Assembly: GCF_052119705.1 (NCBI RefSeq)
Contig: NZ_JBGQOP010000010.1
Coordinates: forward strand, 1-64,000
Length of the DNA stretch: 64,000 bases
Source of the DNA: Oceanimonas sp052119705
Lineage (GTDB): Bacteria; Pseudomonadota; Gammaproteobacteria; Enterobacterales; Aeromonadaceae
Direction: 5' to 3'
A program made the position numbers and the translations under genes. Below, piece by piece: positions 16,582 to 24,606 of the stretch. How positions within the stretch are numbered: position 1 is the stretch's first letter; each line of letters starts with the position of its first letter. The notes under the pieces were generated by a model that ran no database searches, was not told the DNA's origin, and saw only the letters and a list, made by a program, of their open reading frames with translations.

Positions 16582-17391
16582 TTACTGAGCGGATTTAGCC
16601 TGCAGCTTCTTGGTTTCTGTGGTGCTTTCAATGTTAAAACCGGCTTTGTTTTCTAGCTGCGCCTTGGTTTGCACATCGGCTTTCACCTTAGCTTTCACAT
16701 CGGCTTTAACCGCAGTTTTATTGCTGGCTTCAAGTGTAGCCTTGCTTTGCAACGCCTTAATTTGCGCTTGCACCGACTGCAATTCAGCTTGGTCTTGCAG
16801 TGCTTTTAACTGCGCTTGTGCCGCTTTTAGCTGTTGCTCTGTGTCAGTAAGCTCAGCCACTGCGGTGTTTTGGCCGCTAAACGAGGCTTTAGCTAGGCCC
16901 TGTTTGGTCGGGGCCACCAGTGTTTGTAAGGTTTTCGGCCACACCACAGGCACAGTGCTATTGGGCTCATTAAATAGCTTGGTCTCTTGACCGTCGTTGA
17001 CGATAGCCGACATTTTATTGGTTTGCGCGTTCCACACTAAACCGGCCGCTTGTGCTTCGCCGTCTTCGGTGGGGGAGGCCAGATAAAACAAGGTACCTTC
17101 TTGCTTTAGCGCAGGTGCAGTGCGCAGCAGTGCCAGCGTCTCTTCGTAATCTTCGCCTAATAGCGCCGTCATACGGTTTTTAATCATCGGCTTTTCAAAT
17201 AGCTGAGAGCTGCTGGGGTCTAAGCCCACAAAAGGTTTGATAAATGCCCACATCAATTGGCTGGGGCCCATCGCTAACATAGGCGCAAAACAACCGCTGA
17301 GCATAGTGCACAGTGCCAGCACCAGCAGGCCATTGGTCTTTTTCACGGGTGATGAGGAAAATAAGTGTAATAAACGCATTTTGTATCCCAT
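16582..17391 (-). CDS. Lipoprotein of unknown function with C-terminal coiled coil
   Basis: I do not recognise this 269-residue protein. It has a lipoprotein signal (hydrophobic stretch, then LSGC with the lipidated Cys at about residue 34), so it should be membrane-anchored. The middle (about 55-185) is a mixed domain of unknown fold. The C-terminal third is strongly charged and repetitive: EQQLKAAQAQLKALQDQ and QSVQAQIKALQSKA suggest a coiled coil, then a KADVKAKVKADVQTKAQ tract. Two starts are plausible, 17391 (GAGA upstream) and 17379. It converges with betT and is transcribed alone. No enzymatic motif was seen. Confidence 0.65.
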   Translation of the reverse strand: MGYKMRLLHLFSSSPVKKTNGLLVLALCTMLSGCFAPMLAMGPSQLMWAFIKPFVGLDPSSSQLFEKPMIKNRMTALLGEDYEETLALLRTAPALKQEGTLFYLASPTEDGEAQAAGLVWNAQTNKMSAIVNDGQETKLFNEPNSTVPVVWPKTLQTLVAPTKQGLAKASFSGQNTAVAELTDTEQQLKAAQAQLKALQDQAELQSVQAQIKALQSKATLEASNKTAVKADVKAKVKADVQTKAQLENKAGFNIESTTETKKLQAKSAQ

Positions 17392-17752
17392 ATTTTGTGT
17401 CTCATGAGACGGGTCTGATAACGCAGGCACGCATAACGAAGGTCTGATGAATAAGTGCTTCATTACTGCATCAATAGCATTATCTAAAAGGTGCAGCACA
17501 TTAGCACAATTGGCTGAAAAAGCAGCCAGACTAGCACGAGACTTTTTAAGGCTGGCAGACGGATTAATTCACCGTAATGCCGGCGTGCAATTAGGTTTAA
17601 CTACTTGGTTAAGGTGGAAAAACCAGCGGCAACCCGTGGTTTTTGCTGTCAGTTTTGCCCATTAATAAAGCCTGCACTAAGTAAGGGATCACATGATATT
17701 GGCGACACTTTCTGGCATTCTTAAGGCCATTAGATTCAGGAGAGAACAACGT

Positions 17753-18304
17753 ATGCGGCGACTGAAAACCGGTTTATTGTCTTTAGCGGCGTTATTGCTC
17801 AGCGCCTGTGGCGATGGCGCATCGCATGAAGTGACGCTCTTAACCGGTGCCGCCCCCAGTGAGCTGGCGCGCACCCACTTAGCGGCGGCCATGCTTAAGC
17901 AGCAAGGCGTTCAAGTCTCCATAGAAGAGGCAAGGTTGGGGCAGATTTGGCAACGGTTGTGGGCCGGTAGAGCCGATGCCAGTGTGACCGTTTGGTTGCC
18001 CCAAGCCTCGGCGCCGTTTGTGGAGCGATTTTTTGATAGGCTTGATGACTTAGGGGCTAATGATGTGGGCTTAAGTGAGGTAGTCGAGCTGGTACCCTTA
18101 CACGATAAGCCTCATACCATAGTGCGTCGCACCTTGGTTGAAGAGTCCCCCCAAGCGGTAGCCATCTTAAAAAATATACAGTGGCAGCCCAGTGATATCG
18201 AAGAAATCATGCAGCGCTGGCAATTAAGCCAAGACTGGTCACTGGCGGCAGAAACTTGGCTGGCTGAGCAAGCGTCCTCTTCGGTCGACGTTCGTAAGGA
18301 GTGA
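17753..18304 (+). CDS. Short OpuAC-like (glycine betaine-type) substrate-binding lipoprotein
   Basis: The 183-residue protein starts with a lipoprotein signal (LLLSACGDG, Cys about residue 20). The remainder looks like a shortened glycine-betaine-type binding protein: TLLTGAAPSELARTHLAAAMLK, then QIWQRLWAGRADASVTVWLP, the part that in OpuAC proteins reads W-x-ala-G-x-D...W-P. A complete OpuAC domain is about 250 residues; this one is about 160, so it lacks a block. An AGGAGA site precedes the ATG at 17753. No ABC permease or ATPase is adjacent. The binding-protein assignment is a family-level inference from weak similarity. Confidence 0.55.
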   Translation: MRRLKTGLLSLAALLLSACGDGASHEVTLLTGAAPSELARTHLAAAMLKQQGVQVSIEEARLGQIWQRLWAGRADASVTVWLPQASAPFVERFFDRLDDLGANDVGLSEVVELVPLHDKPHTIVRRTLVEESPQAVAILKNIQWQPSDIEEIMQRWQLSQDWSLAAETWLAEQASSSVDVRKE

Positions 18305-18333
18305 AGAGGATGCCTCACACCTTACTCCTCTCA
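18293..18333 (+). terminator. Imperfect hairpin overlapping the stop codon of the OpuAC-like gene
   Basis: GTAAGGAGTGA (18294-18304) pairs with TCACACCTTAC (18323-18333) with one mismatch. The stop codon TGA is the end of the left arm. There is no T-run. Same module family as 4863-4906. Confidence 0.4.
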
Positions 18334-18382
18334 ATTTACAATGGCTGCTGGGTTAAGCGGCACTCTTTAACAGGATATAAAC

Positions 18383-19564
18383 ATGACCATGATAGGAACA
18401 CCGCTGTCAAAAACGGCAAAACGAGTATTAATGTGCGGCGGCGGTGAGTTGGGCAAAGAAGTGGTAATAGAGCTGCAGCGCTTAGGCGTAGAAGTGATAG
18501 TGGTGGACCGCTACGCCAACTCGCCCGCCATGCAAGTGGCCCATCGTAGTCATGTGATTTCTATGCTGGACGGTGCGGCTCTTAGAGCCGTGATTGAGCA
18601 AGAAAAACCGCATTTTATCGTGCCAGAAATTGAAGCCATCGCCACCGCCACCTTAGTGGAGCTGGAGCAAGAAGGTTATACGGTGATCCCCACGGCGCGC
18701 GCCACCCAGCTCACCATGAATCGCGAAGGTATTCGCAGCCTAGCCGCAGAAGAATTAGGGCTGGCCACCTCGCCTTATCGCTTTGCCGGTACTTTGGCAG
18801 AGTTTACCGCCGCCATTAGCGAAATTGGTATGCCCTGTGTGGTGAAACCTATTATGAGCTCATCTGGCAAAGGGCAAAGCACGGTACGCAACGAGAGCGA
18901 AATAGAGGCCGCTTGGGCTTATGCCCAAGAGGGCGGTCGCGCCGGCGGTGGCCGCGTGATCATCGAAGGCTTTGTGCAGTTTGATTATGAAATCACCTTA
19001 CTCACGGTGCGCCATGCCAACGGCACCAGTTTTTGTGAGCCTATCGGCCATCTGCAAGAAGACGGCGACTATCGCACTTCGTGGCAGCCCCAAGCCATGA
19101 GTGCAGCCGCCCTTGCTGCGTCACAAAAAATGGCCGAGCAGGTAACCTGTGCTCTGGGCGGTTTAGGCGTATTTGGCGTTGAGCTGTTTATTCGCGGTGA
19201 TGAAGTGCTGTTTAGTGAAGTGTCGCCGCGCCCCCACGATACCGGCTTGGTGACACTTATCTCGCAAAACTTGTCGGAATTTGCGCTGCATGCCCGCGCT
19301 ATTTTAGGCCTACCGATCCCGCTTATTCGCCAATATGGCCCAGCGGCCTCTGCGGTGATCTTGCCGACGGGTAAGTCTAACCAAACCACCTTTAGCGACC
19401 TTAATTTGGCGCTGGCCGAGCCCGATACCGAGCTGCGCTTATTTGGTAAGCCCGAGATAGATGGCCGCCGCCGCATGGGCGTGGCCCTGGCGCTAGCCGA
19501 CACCATAGATGCCGCCAAAGCCAAAGCCAGCCACAGCGCCGCCCAAGTGAAAGTGGAGTTTTAA
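18383..19564 (+). CDS. purT: Formate-dependent phosphoribosylglycinamide formyltransferase (GAR transformylase 2)
   Basis: The 393-residue ATP-grasp enzyme formylates GAR with free formate and ATP in purine synthesis, independent of formyl-folate. The N-terminal MCGGGELGKEVVIELQRLG (about 16-34) is the pre-ATP-grasp domain. The central PCVVKPIMSSSGKGQS (about 150-165) is the ATP-grasp lid and loop, and EVSPRPHDTGLVT (about 280-292) carries the metal ligands. Length equals E. coli PurT (392). AGGA before the ATG at 18383 supports this start over 18389. It is monocistronic and ends at a strong terminator. Confidence 0.97.
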   Translation: MTMIGTPLSKTAKRVLMCGGGELGKEVVIELQRLGVEVIVVDRYANSPAMQVAHRSHVISMLDGAALRAVIEQEKPHFIVPEIEAIATATLVELEQEGYTVIPTARATQLTMNREGIRSLAAEELGLATSPYRFAGTLAEFTAAISEIGMPCVVKPIMSSSGKGQSTVRNESEIEAAWAYAQEGGRAGGGRVIIEGFVQFDYEITLLTVRHANGTSFCEPIGHLQEDGDYRTSWQPQAMSAAALAASQKMAEQVTCALGGLGVFGVELFIRGDEVLFSEVSPRPHDTGLVTLISQNLSEFALHARAILGLPIPLIRQYGPAASAVILPTGKSNQTTFSDLNLALAEPDTELRLFGKPEIDGRRRMGVALALADTIDAAKAKASHSAAQVKVEF

Positions 19565-19583
19565 ACATAGCGCCGAGCGCCCG

Positions 19584-19648
19584 GCGCCCAGAGCCCAGCT
19601 AAAACAAAACACGGTTCTTTGTTTTACTTGGGGCTGGGCGCTTTTTTA
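19584..19648 (+). terminator. Long terminator hairpin after purT built from the GCTGGGCGCT module
   Basis: GCGCCCAGAGCCC (from 19584) pairs with GGGGCTGGGCGC (19630-19641) with a small bulge. Inside it AAAACAAA pairs with TTTGTTTT. TTTTTT follows. The outer arms are the GCTGGGCGCT repeat module, here working as a Rho-independent terminator. Confidence 0.8.
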
Positions 19649-19662
19649 TTAAGGTCAGTCAC

Positions 19663-20253
19663 ATGTCCCGCACCATCTATTTATTACGTCATGGCCAAAC
19701 GCAGTTTAATGCCGAGCTGCGCTTACAAGGCCACTGTAATTCTGATCTCACGCCGCTTGGTTTAGCCCAAGCCAATGCCATGGCCAACACCTTGGCAAAC
19801 TTATTAGATAAACCCCAAGACTGGGCGCTGTATTCCAGCCCTTTAGGGCGAGCCCAACAAACCGCGCACATTATTCGCGAGCGGCTGCAACTATCGCCCT
19901 CAGGCGTTCAGCTGGATGAGCGGTTAATGGAAGTGGGCTTAGGGGAGTGGGAGCAACAAAGAGCGCCCGACTTAAAGCTGCAATATCCACATATTTCTCA
20001 GCACGTTTTAAGCTGGTATCTCAAGGCACCGGGTGCCGAAACCCTAGCCCACGCCCAACAGCGCTTATCTAGCTGGCTGCAAGACCCAGCACTGCCTGCG
20101 CAAGTATTGGTGGTGGCCCACGGTTTATCGGGCGCTTTATTACGGGGCGTGTATGCCAACTTGAATGAGCAAGCTATTTGGCAGCAAGAAATTCCGCAAG
20201 ATGCGTTTTTTAAACTGCATAACGGCCAGATAGCGCGTATTGCTTGTCTGTAA
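19663..20253 (+). CDS. Histidine phosphatase family protein (CobC/GpmB-like)
   Basis: The 196-residue phosphoglycerate-mutase-like phosphatase has the catalytic motif LLRHGQTQFN (phospho-acceptor His in RHG, residue 10), SSPLGRAQQTA (about 59-69), EVGLGEWE (about 91-98) and the second catalytic His in VVVAHGLSG (about 145-153). Family members dephosphorylate small phosphorylated metabolites; alpha-ribazole phosphate (CobC) and phosphoglycerate-type substrates are possible. No cobalamin genes are nearby, so the substrate stays open. Confidence 0.85.
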   Translation: MSRTIYLLRHGQTQFNAELRLQGHCNSDLTPLGLAQANAMANTLANLLDKPQDWALYSSPLGRAQQTAHIIRERLQLSPSGVQLDERLMEVGLGEWEQQRAPDLKLQYPHISQHVLSWYLKAPGAETLAHAQQRLSSWLQDPALPAQVLVVAHGLSGALLRGVYANLNEQAIWQQEIPQDAFFKLHNGQIARIACL

Positions 20254-20443
20254 TGAGAAAAGGCTCTCATCCTAGAGACAATGAGGTACTTAGCAGAGCC
20301 AGAGGTTAGTACATATTTAGATTATGTCGCGAACATGTCGCTGTCTGTTATGAAAACGAAGGGATGTCTAAGATTCAAGCCCGTGATTCACTGGGGCTGA
20401 GCCAAACGCAACGACTCAGCTTGTCGGGCGAGTCGTGAGTGGC

Positions 20444-20593
20444 TCACCGTTTAATGACCTGATGAGCCTGACCAGCACAGCGTTTTGAACAATATTTTAC
20501 TTGCTCCCAGTTTTTCTCCCACTTCTTGCGCCAACTAAAGGGCCGCAAACAGACGGGGCAAATCTTAGTGGGTAGGTTTAATTTTTTGTGCAT
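20444..20593 (-). CDS. DUF2256 small zinc-ribbon-like protein
   Basis: A 49-residue protein: MHKKLNLPTK, then CPVCLRPFSWRKKWEKNW, then YCSKRCAG. It has the DUF2256 pattern of two CxxC-type pairs (C12/C15 and C35/C39) around an RPFxWRKKW core, suggesting one bound zinc. Function is unknown; in other genomes it is often found near photolyase/cryptochrome genes, which are not in this window. AGGAAGGT lies just before the ATG at 20593. It is easily missed because of its length. Confidence 0.88.
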   Translation of the reverse strand: MHKKLNLPTKICPVCLRPFSWRKKWEKNWEQVKYCSKRCAGQAHQVIKR

Positions 20594-20785
20594 GACACCT
20601 TCCTGATTACGCACAACAATAAACTGAGTGAAGCGCGCTTATCTATCACCGGTTTACACCACCCGCATTAGCGACTTACCCAAAGTCACTTAAAGTCACC
20701 TAGCCCGCATTGGCGATTTATCTAAGACCACTCAACCGCGCATTAGCGCTAGGCGAGGCTCTAAATCTTGCGGATCAAACCCCAG

Positions 20786-21505
20786 CTACTCTTTTTCTTC
20801 TTGCTCCAATTCTTGTTGGTTCTTCTCATGACGAATGTTGTCTTGCTCTTCACTAGCAGGCCGTGCTTCTGTGGCGGCTGGCGCCGGCGCCACTGTTTCT
20901 TTAGGGTTAGGAGTGGTGAAGTATAAAAAGACGCCTAACCAAATAAATGCGCCTATTCTTAACCAATTTGAGTAGCCTTTACGCAGCGTCAGCCAAGCAA
21001 AAATAATCGGTAAAAGAACGATGCCGGCACCTAAATAATGGTCAATTTTGCGTTTGCCAGATTTAGGCTCAAGCTCAGTAGTTGGGTTTGCATAGCGCGC
21101 CTCTATAAAGGCCCTAAGGTTGACCACTTCATCTACTATGCCTTGATGCGCCAATTGCTCCGGACCTGTGGCCGCCACAAGTTGCTCAATATTGGCTTTA
21201 GTGCGGGCAAACAAGACTAAAAAATCCTGATAATTCGCACTGTTAGCACTATTAGAATGGTCAGCAAACAAGCTATTTAAATCCACCTGATCTTTTTTGA
21301 TCTGCTCTACATCATGGCCATTGACGTTAATAAACACCGCCACCGCCGTATTTAACTCATCTTGCACTTCTTCTAAAAAGCTCAAGAAGCCCAACGACTG
21401 CAGCTTCTCGTTCTGACTATCGGCTTTATTGATCTTGAGCTGAGTGTCTATGCCGGTAATAAATTTTTCGTCTGTGCTGTTTTCAGCAGGCATGTTGGTC
21501 GCCAT
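20786..21505 (-). CDS. Uncharacterised membrane protein with two transmembrane helices
   Basis: The 239-residue protein is not recognised. The N-terminal part (1-150) is hydrophilic and helical without a signal peptide. Two hydrophobic helices follow (about 158-172, AGIVLLPIIFAWLTL, and about 182-195, IGAFIWLGVFLYFT) in hairpin arrangement. The C-terminus is a Pro/Ala linker and then a very acidic EQDNIRHEKNQQELEQEEKE tail. AAGAGA upstream supports the start at 21505. It lies 76 bp downstream of the broken DUF6933 gene on the same strand. Confidence 0.6.
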   Translation of the reverse strand: MATNMPAENSTDEKFITGIDTQLKINKADSQNEKLQSLGFLSFLEEVQDELNTAVAVFINVNGHDVEQIKKDQVDLNSLFADHSNSANSANYQDFLVLFARTKANIEQLVAATGPEQLAHQGIVDEVVNLRAFIEARYANPTTELEPKSGKRKIDHYLGAGIVLLPIIFAWLTLRKGYSNWLRIGAFIWLGVFLYFTTPNPKETVAPAPAATEARPASEEQDNIRHEKNQQELEQEEKE

Positions 21506-21581
21506 ATCAGTCTCTTTTAATGGTAGGTGTAGAGCGGTAATAGAAAGTTAGTTTATCAAACTTAGCCTGCTCAGCCACAGT

Positions 21582-22139
21582 CTATGCAAGGCCCGAGAGT
21601 AAGCTCAGCATGGCTTTTGCGGGAAAAATCGTACCCTGATTTTTTATGGTGCGGGGCATATTGGCAATCCAAGCTCCCGAACTATAACCCGTTAGCTCGC
21701 TGATGTTGCTGCCGTGGTAGAGCAGCTCCTGTTCAAATTCAAGCTTGACTCGAGTGAGTGTGGCTTGTTCAGAACGTTGACATTGAGTGTCTAGCTGCAA
21801 CGGTCGTAAGCACAGTTGTGCTGTGCTCATCTGTGCCTCGTTGGCACCGCATTTAAGCAAAGTATTCATTAATACATCTACAAACCTATCGTTAAGCTCG
21901 GCAAAATCAGGTTTGGTCAGCGCAGGTAACACCAGTGGGAAGCGGGTGACATTCTGCACCAGTAATATACAGTTGCGCCTTTGCAAGGTAACCAGATGAC
22001 CGTGCCAGCCGCTGAGCGGATTGATATCCAGCATAGGTCGTTCAAACAGCCACTGGCTGCGCGGCGTAACAGCCAACTAGCCGTTATCCAGCAGTGGCAG
22101 CTTTTCAAATAATTTTCGGGTGGCGTGCAGCTGGATCAT
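21582..22139 (-). pseudogene. DUF6933 gene interrupted by an in-frame amber codon
   Basis: From an ATG at 22139 the frame reads MIQLHATRKLFEKLPLLDNG, then TAG (22077-22079), then continues in the same frame for 164 codons (TTG at 22076, WLFERPMLDINPLSGWHGHL, LQRRNCILLVQNVTRFPLV, FVDVLMNTLLKCGA) to the stop at 21582. Both sides of the stop look like one DUF6933 protein: an N-terminal IQLHATRKL strand and the NPLSGWH...RRNC core. A single C-to-T change in CAG would explain it. Internal restart at the TTG is possible but would lose the first conserved strand. A sequencing error is an alternative. The family function is unknown. Confidence 0.75.
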
Positions 22140-22598
22140 GGCGTTACCTGTGTATCAGTAGAGAGCCTGCATGGTAAAGCTTAAAGCCTGATTCGGCCAA
22201 TTGGCGTTAAAAGGCCTTCATTCCATTTATCTTTGCGCTGTAGATGCTGACTTTGTCAGCATGACGACTAATGCAAACCCTGCTTCGTAAGACTGCCGAA
22301 CTTTCTACATCCAATACGTGACGGCGGCTACAAAAGTCATGTATTACCACCAATTGCTGTTAAAACCTCTCTAAGCTCAACAGACTCTTGTATGCAGTAT
22401 CGGATTTTTCTAAAAAACATGGGGTTGAGTGCATGAGTAAGGCTTTATAAACCAGCCTACATTGAGCCCTAGTACAGATTTTTCATCTAGCTGCCATAAG
22501 AAATTTTTAGCATTGTATTGCTCTGAGCTATGCTATGCAGCAGGATGTGCCAATAAATTGGCGTGTCACATATCATTTAGAGAAGAAGCGGAAACACT
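22140..22598. other. 459 bp spacer between divergent genes
   Basis: No gene is supported. It must contain promoters for the DUF6933 gene and the hydrolase gene. A fragment near 22290-22340 (GCCGAAC...GGCGGCTACAAAAG) looks like a degraded copy of palindromic element A. Confidence 0.4.
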
Positions 22599-23426
22599 AT
22601 GGCAAGTAGCGATCTCGCAAAGCAGCATTATGTTCACCACTTAGGCAAGGGTTTTGAGCAGAGTGCTCGTCCTACGCTTATCTTGGGGCATGGTTTTGGC
22701 TGCGATCAGCAAATTTGGGCTCCGGTGGCCCAAATACTCGCTGAGCAATACTCGTTAGTACTATTTGATCATATGGGATGCGGGCGCGCTGATATTTCAG
22801 CCTATGATGCCGAGCGTTACACGGATTTGTCTGCTTACGCAGACGATTTGGTGAATCTGGTGCAGTCGCTGGGCCTAGAGCAGCCTATTTTTGTTGGGCA
22901 CTCAGTCAGTGGTGCCATTGGTTGGCTAGCCTCGCTAAAGGCGCCGCAATTATTTAGCCAAATCATCGCCATTGGCCCTTCACCGCGTTACCTCAACGAT
23001 CTCCCTGATTATGTCGGCGGCTTTGAGGAACACGATGTTTTGGAAATGCTGGATCTGATGGAGCGCAATCACTTTGAATGGGCCGGCTACTTGGCTCCCA
23101 TAGTGATGGGCGCAGGAGATAGACCCGCGCTCGCCGATGAACTTCGCCAAACTTTCCTTAATGCCGACCCCACCACGTCTCGGCGTTTCGCTTATGCGAC
23201 TTTTATGAGCGATATTCGCCAAGATCTGCCCAAGGTTACCGTACCGACGCTGATTTTATACTGTGATGAAGACGTAATAGTACCGACTGACGTCATCGCA
23301 TACCTACAACGCACGCTAGTAAATTGTGCGGTAAAAAAACTGAATGCCAGCGGTCACTATCCACATATGAGCGACCCCAGCGTCGTTGCCCAAGCCATTC
23401 TTGAGGGCGTGTTAATTGCTCATTGA
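22599..23426 (+). CDS. RsbQ-like alpha/beta hydrolase (KAI2/D14 superfamily)
   Basis: This 275-residue hydrolase resembles Bacillus RsbQ and the plant karrikin/strigolactone receptors. LGHGFGCDQQIW (about 29-40) forms the oxyanion region. The triad is Ser102 in VGHSVSGAIG, Asp225 in CDEDVIVP and His253 in SGHYPHMSDP, almost the same positions as in RsbQ (Ser96/Asp219/His247, from family knowledge). RsbQ acts with the PAS-domain phosphatase RsbP. Here the next gene, overlapping by 11 bp, also begins with a PAS domain but carries a GGDEF output. The hydrolase therefore probably supplies or senses a ligand for that PAS domain. Confidence 0.88.
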   Translation: MASSDLAKQHYVHHLGKGFEQSARPTLILGHGFGCDQQIWAPVAQILAEQYSLVLFDHMGCGRADISAYDAERYTDLSAYADDLVNLVQSLGLEQPIFVGHSVSGAIGWLASLKAPQLFSQIIAIGPSPRYLNDLPDYVGGFEEHDVLEMLDLMERNHFEWAGYLAPIVMGAGDRPALADELRQTFLNADPTTSRRFAYATFMSDIRQDLPKVTVPTLILYCDEDVIVPTDVIAYLQRTLVNCAVKKLNASGHYPHMSDPSVVAQAILEGVLIAH

Positions 23427-24378
23427 TGTGGATTTTATTCCCGGTGGACTGATAGTGCTGGATACCGCAAATAAAGTGACAGCGGTTAATCAATCCTTGT
23501 GTGACTGGTTGGGGCGGGAAAAAGCCGACTTGCAAGGTCACTCACCTGAACGCTGGATGACCACAGCATCGCGTATGTATTATCTTGGCCATGTGCTGCC
23601 GTCATTGCGTTTGCATGGTCATGCGGAAGAAGTCTTTTTGTCTTTGACCAATGCTAATGGGGAAGTGCTGCCCGTTATCTTAAGTGCCAGTGTTTGCTCA
23701 CCAAACAGTGAGGGTTACCAATTACTGCTGCTACCTATGCAGCGCCGTAACTTAATTGAAGAACAGCTGCAGCAGGCTCGCAAGCATGCGGAAAAGGCGG
23801 TAGCCGAGAAGGATAGGGCATTACAAGACCTGAAAGCGCTGACCTCTGAGCTTGAGCTAGGGCATCAAGAGCTTGCAATATTGAATCAGCAACTTGAACA
23901 ATTGGCGACCCAAGATGCGCTGACAGGACTAGATAATAGGCGCGTCTATGACAGAGAGATGGCCGTACAGTTCTCTTTGTTTCAGCGAGCTAAACATCCC
24001 TTCGCCTTGATAGTGGGTGATATCGACTATTTCAAAACGATAAATGATAGTTTTGGCCATGATGCTGGCGACCAAGTTTTAAAAGAGATAAGTCAGCAGT
24101 TGAGCGTAAATAAGCGTGAATTGGACACCTTGGCGCGTATTGGTGGGGAAGAATTTGCGCTTATTTTACCCAATACCACAGCCGAGCACGCTTTTTTGGT
24201 CGCAGAACGTAAACGCAAAGAAATCGAACAATTTGTAGGGCAGTACGGCACCGTAACGCTGAGTTTTGGAGTGGCTGAAGTACGAAGTGAGGATACTGAG
24301 CGAACCCTGTATGAGCGAGCAGACCAAGCACTGTACAAAGCGAAAAAAGCAGGAAAAAACCAAGTATGTGTTGGTTAG
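23416..24378 (+). CDS. PAS-GGDEF diguanylate cyclase coupled to the RsbQ-like hydrolase
   Basis: The 320-residue soluble protein has an N-terminal PAS domain (about 5-108: GGLIVLDTANKVTAVNQ, then WLGREKADLQG), a coiled coil (about 112-165) and a GGDEF domain (about 166-320). The catalytic motif is GGEEF (243-247). An intact product-inhibition site RELD (234-237) lies five residues upstream, so active and feedback-inhibited c-di-GMP synthesis is expected. The start is a TTG at 23416 with GAGGG at about 23403-23407; GTG at 23428 is an alternative. The 11 bp overlap with the hydrolase gene implies coupled translation. No transmembrane segment. Confidence 0.88.
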   Translation: MLIDVDFIPGGLIVLDTANKVTAVNQSLCDWLGREKADLQGHSPERWMTTASRMYYLGHVLPSLRLHGHAEEVFLSLTNANGEVLPVILSASVCSPNSEGYQLLLLPMQRRNLIEEQLQQARKHAEKAVAEKDRALQDLKALTSELELGHQELAILNQQLEQLATQDALTGLDNRRVYDREMAVQFSLFQRAKHPFALIVGDIDYFKTINDSFGHDAGDQVLKEISQQLSVNKRELDTLARIGGEEFALILPNTTAEHAFLVAERKRKEIEQFVGQYGTVTLSFGVAEVRSEDTERTLYERADQALYKAKKAGKNQVCVG

Positions 24379-24445
24379 CCTCTTGCTTTCGTGAATGTTG
24401 AATTCACAGCGACATCTACGCCACACACATGCCGCACACACGAAA

Positions 24446-24495
24446 AAGGGCTAGCAGATGTTATCCGTTAGATCTTAATGCATCTGCTAGCCCTT
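24446..24495 (-). terminator. Terminator hairpin after the ankyrin gene
   Basis: AAGGGCTAGCAGATG (24446-24460) and CATCTGCTAGCCCTT (24481-24495) pair perfectly over 15 bp with a 20 nt loop. On the minus strand the stem is followed by TTTTT, so it should terminate the ankyrin-repeat gene. It may also limit the upstream plus-strand operon. Confidence 0.75.
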
Positions 24496-24606
24496 ACTGT
24501 ATCTGCCACGCTTGGCGACCGTCGGGGCCCGCACGGTAAGTAACGGGCGTATTGTTCTATGTGTTAAAGGCGAGCGCTCAAGCTTAGTACTGCCATTGAT
24601 AGTCGC

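Noticed and set aside
22077..22079. Amber recoding (TAG read as an amino acid)
   Set aside because: TAG is used as a normal terminal stop in this window (for example betT and the dipeptidase gene), so the in-frame TAGs are better explained by mutation or error.
22462..22644. 60-codon plus-strand frame before the hydrolase gene
   Set aside because: It overlaps the hydrolase start, has no family similarity, and begins in AT-rich spacer without a ribosome site.
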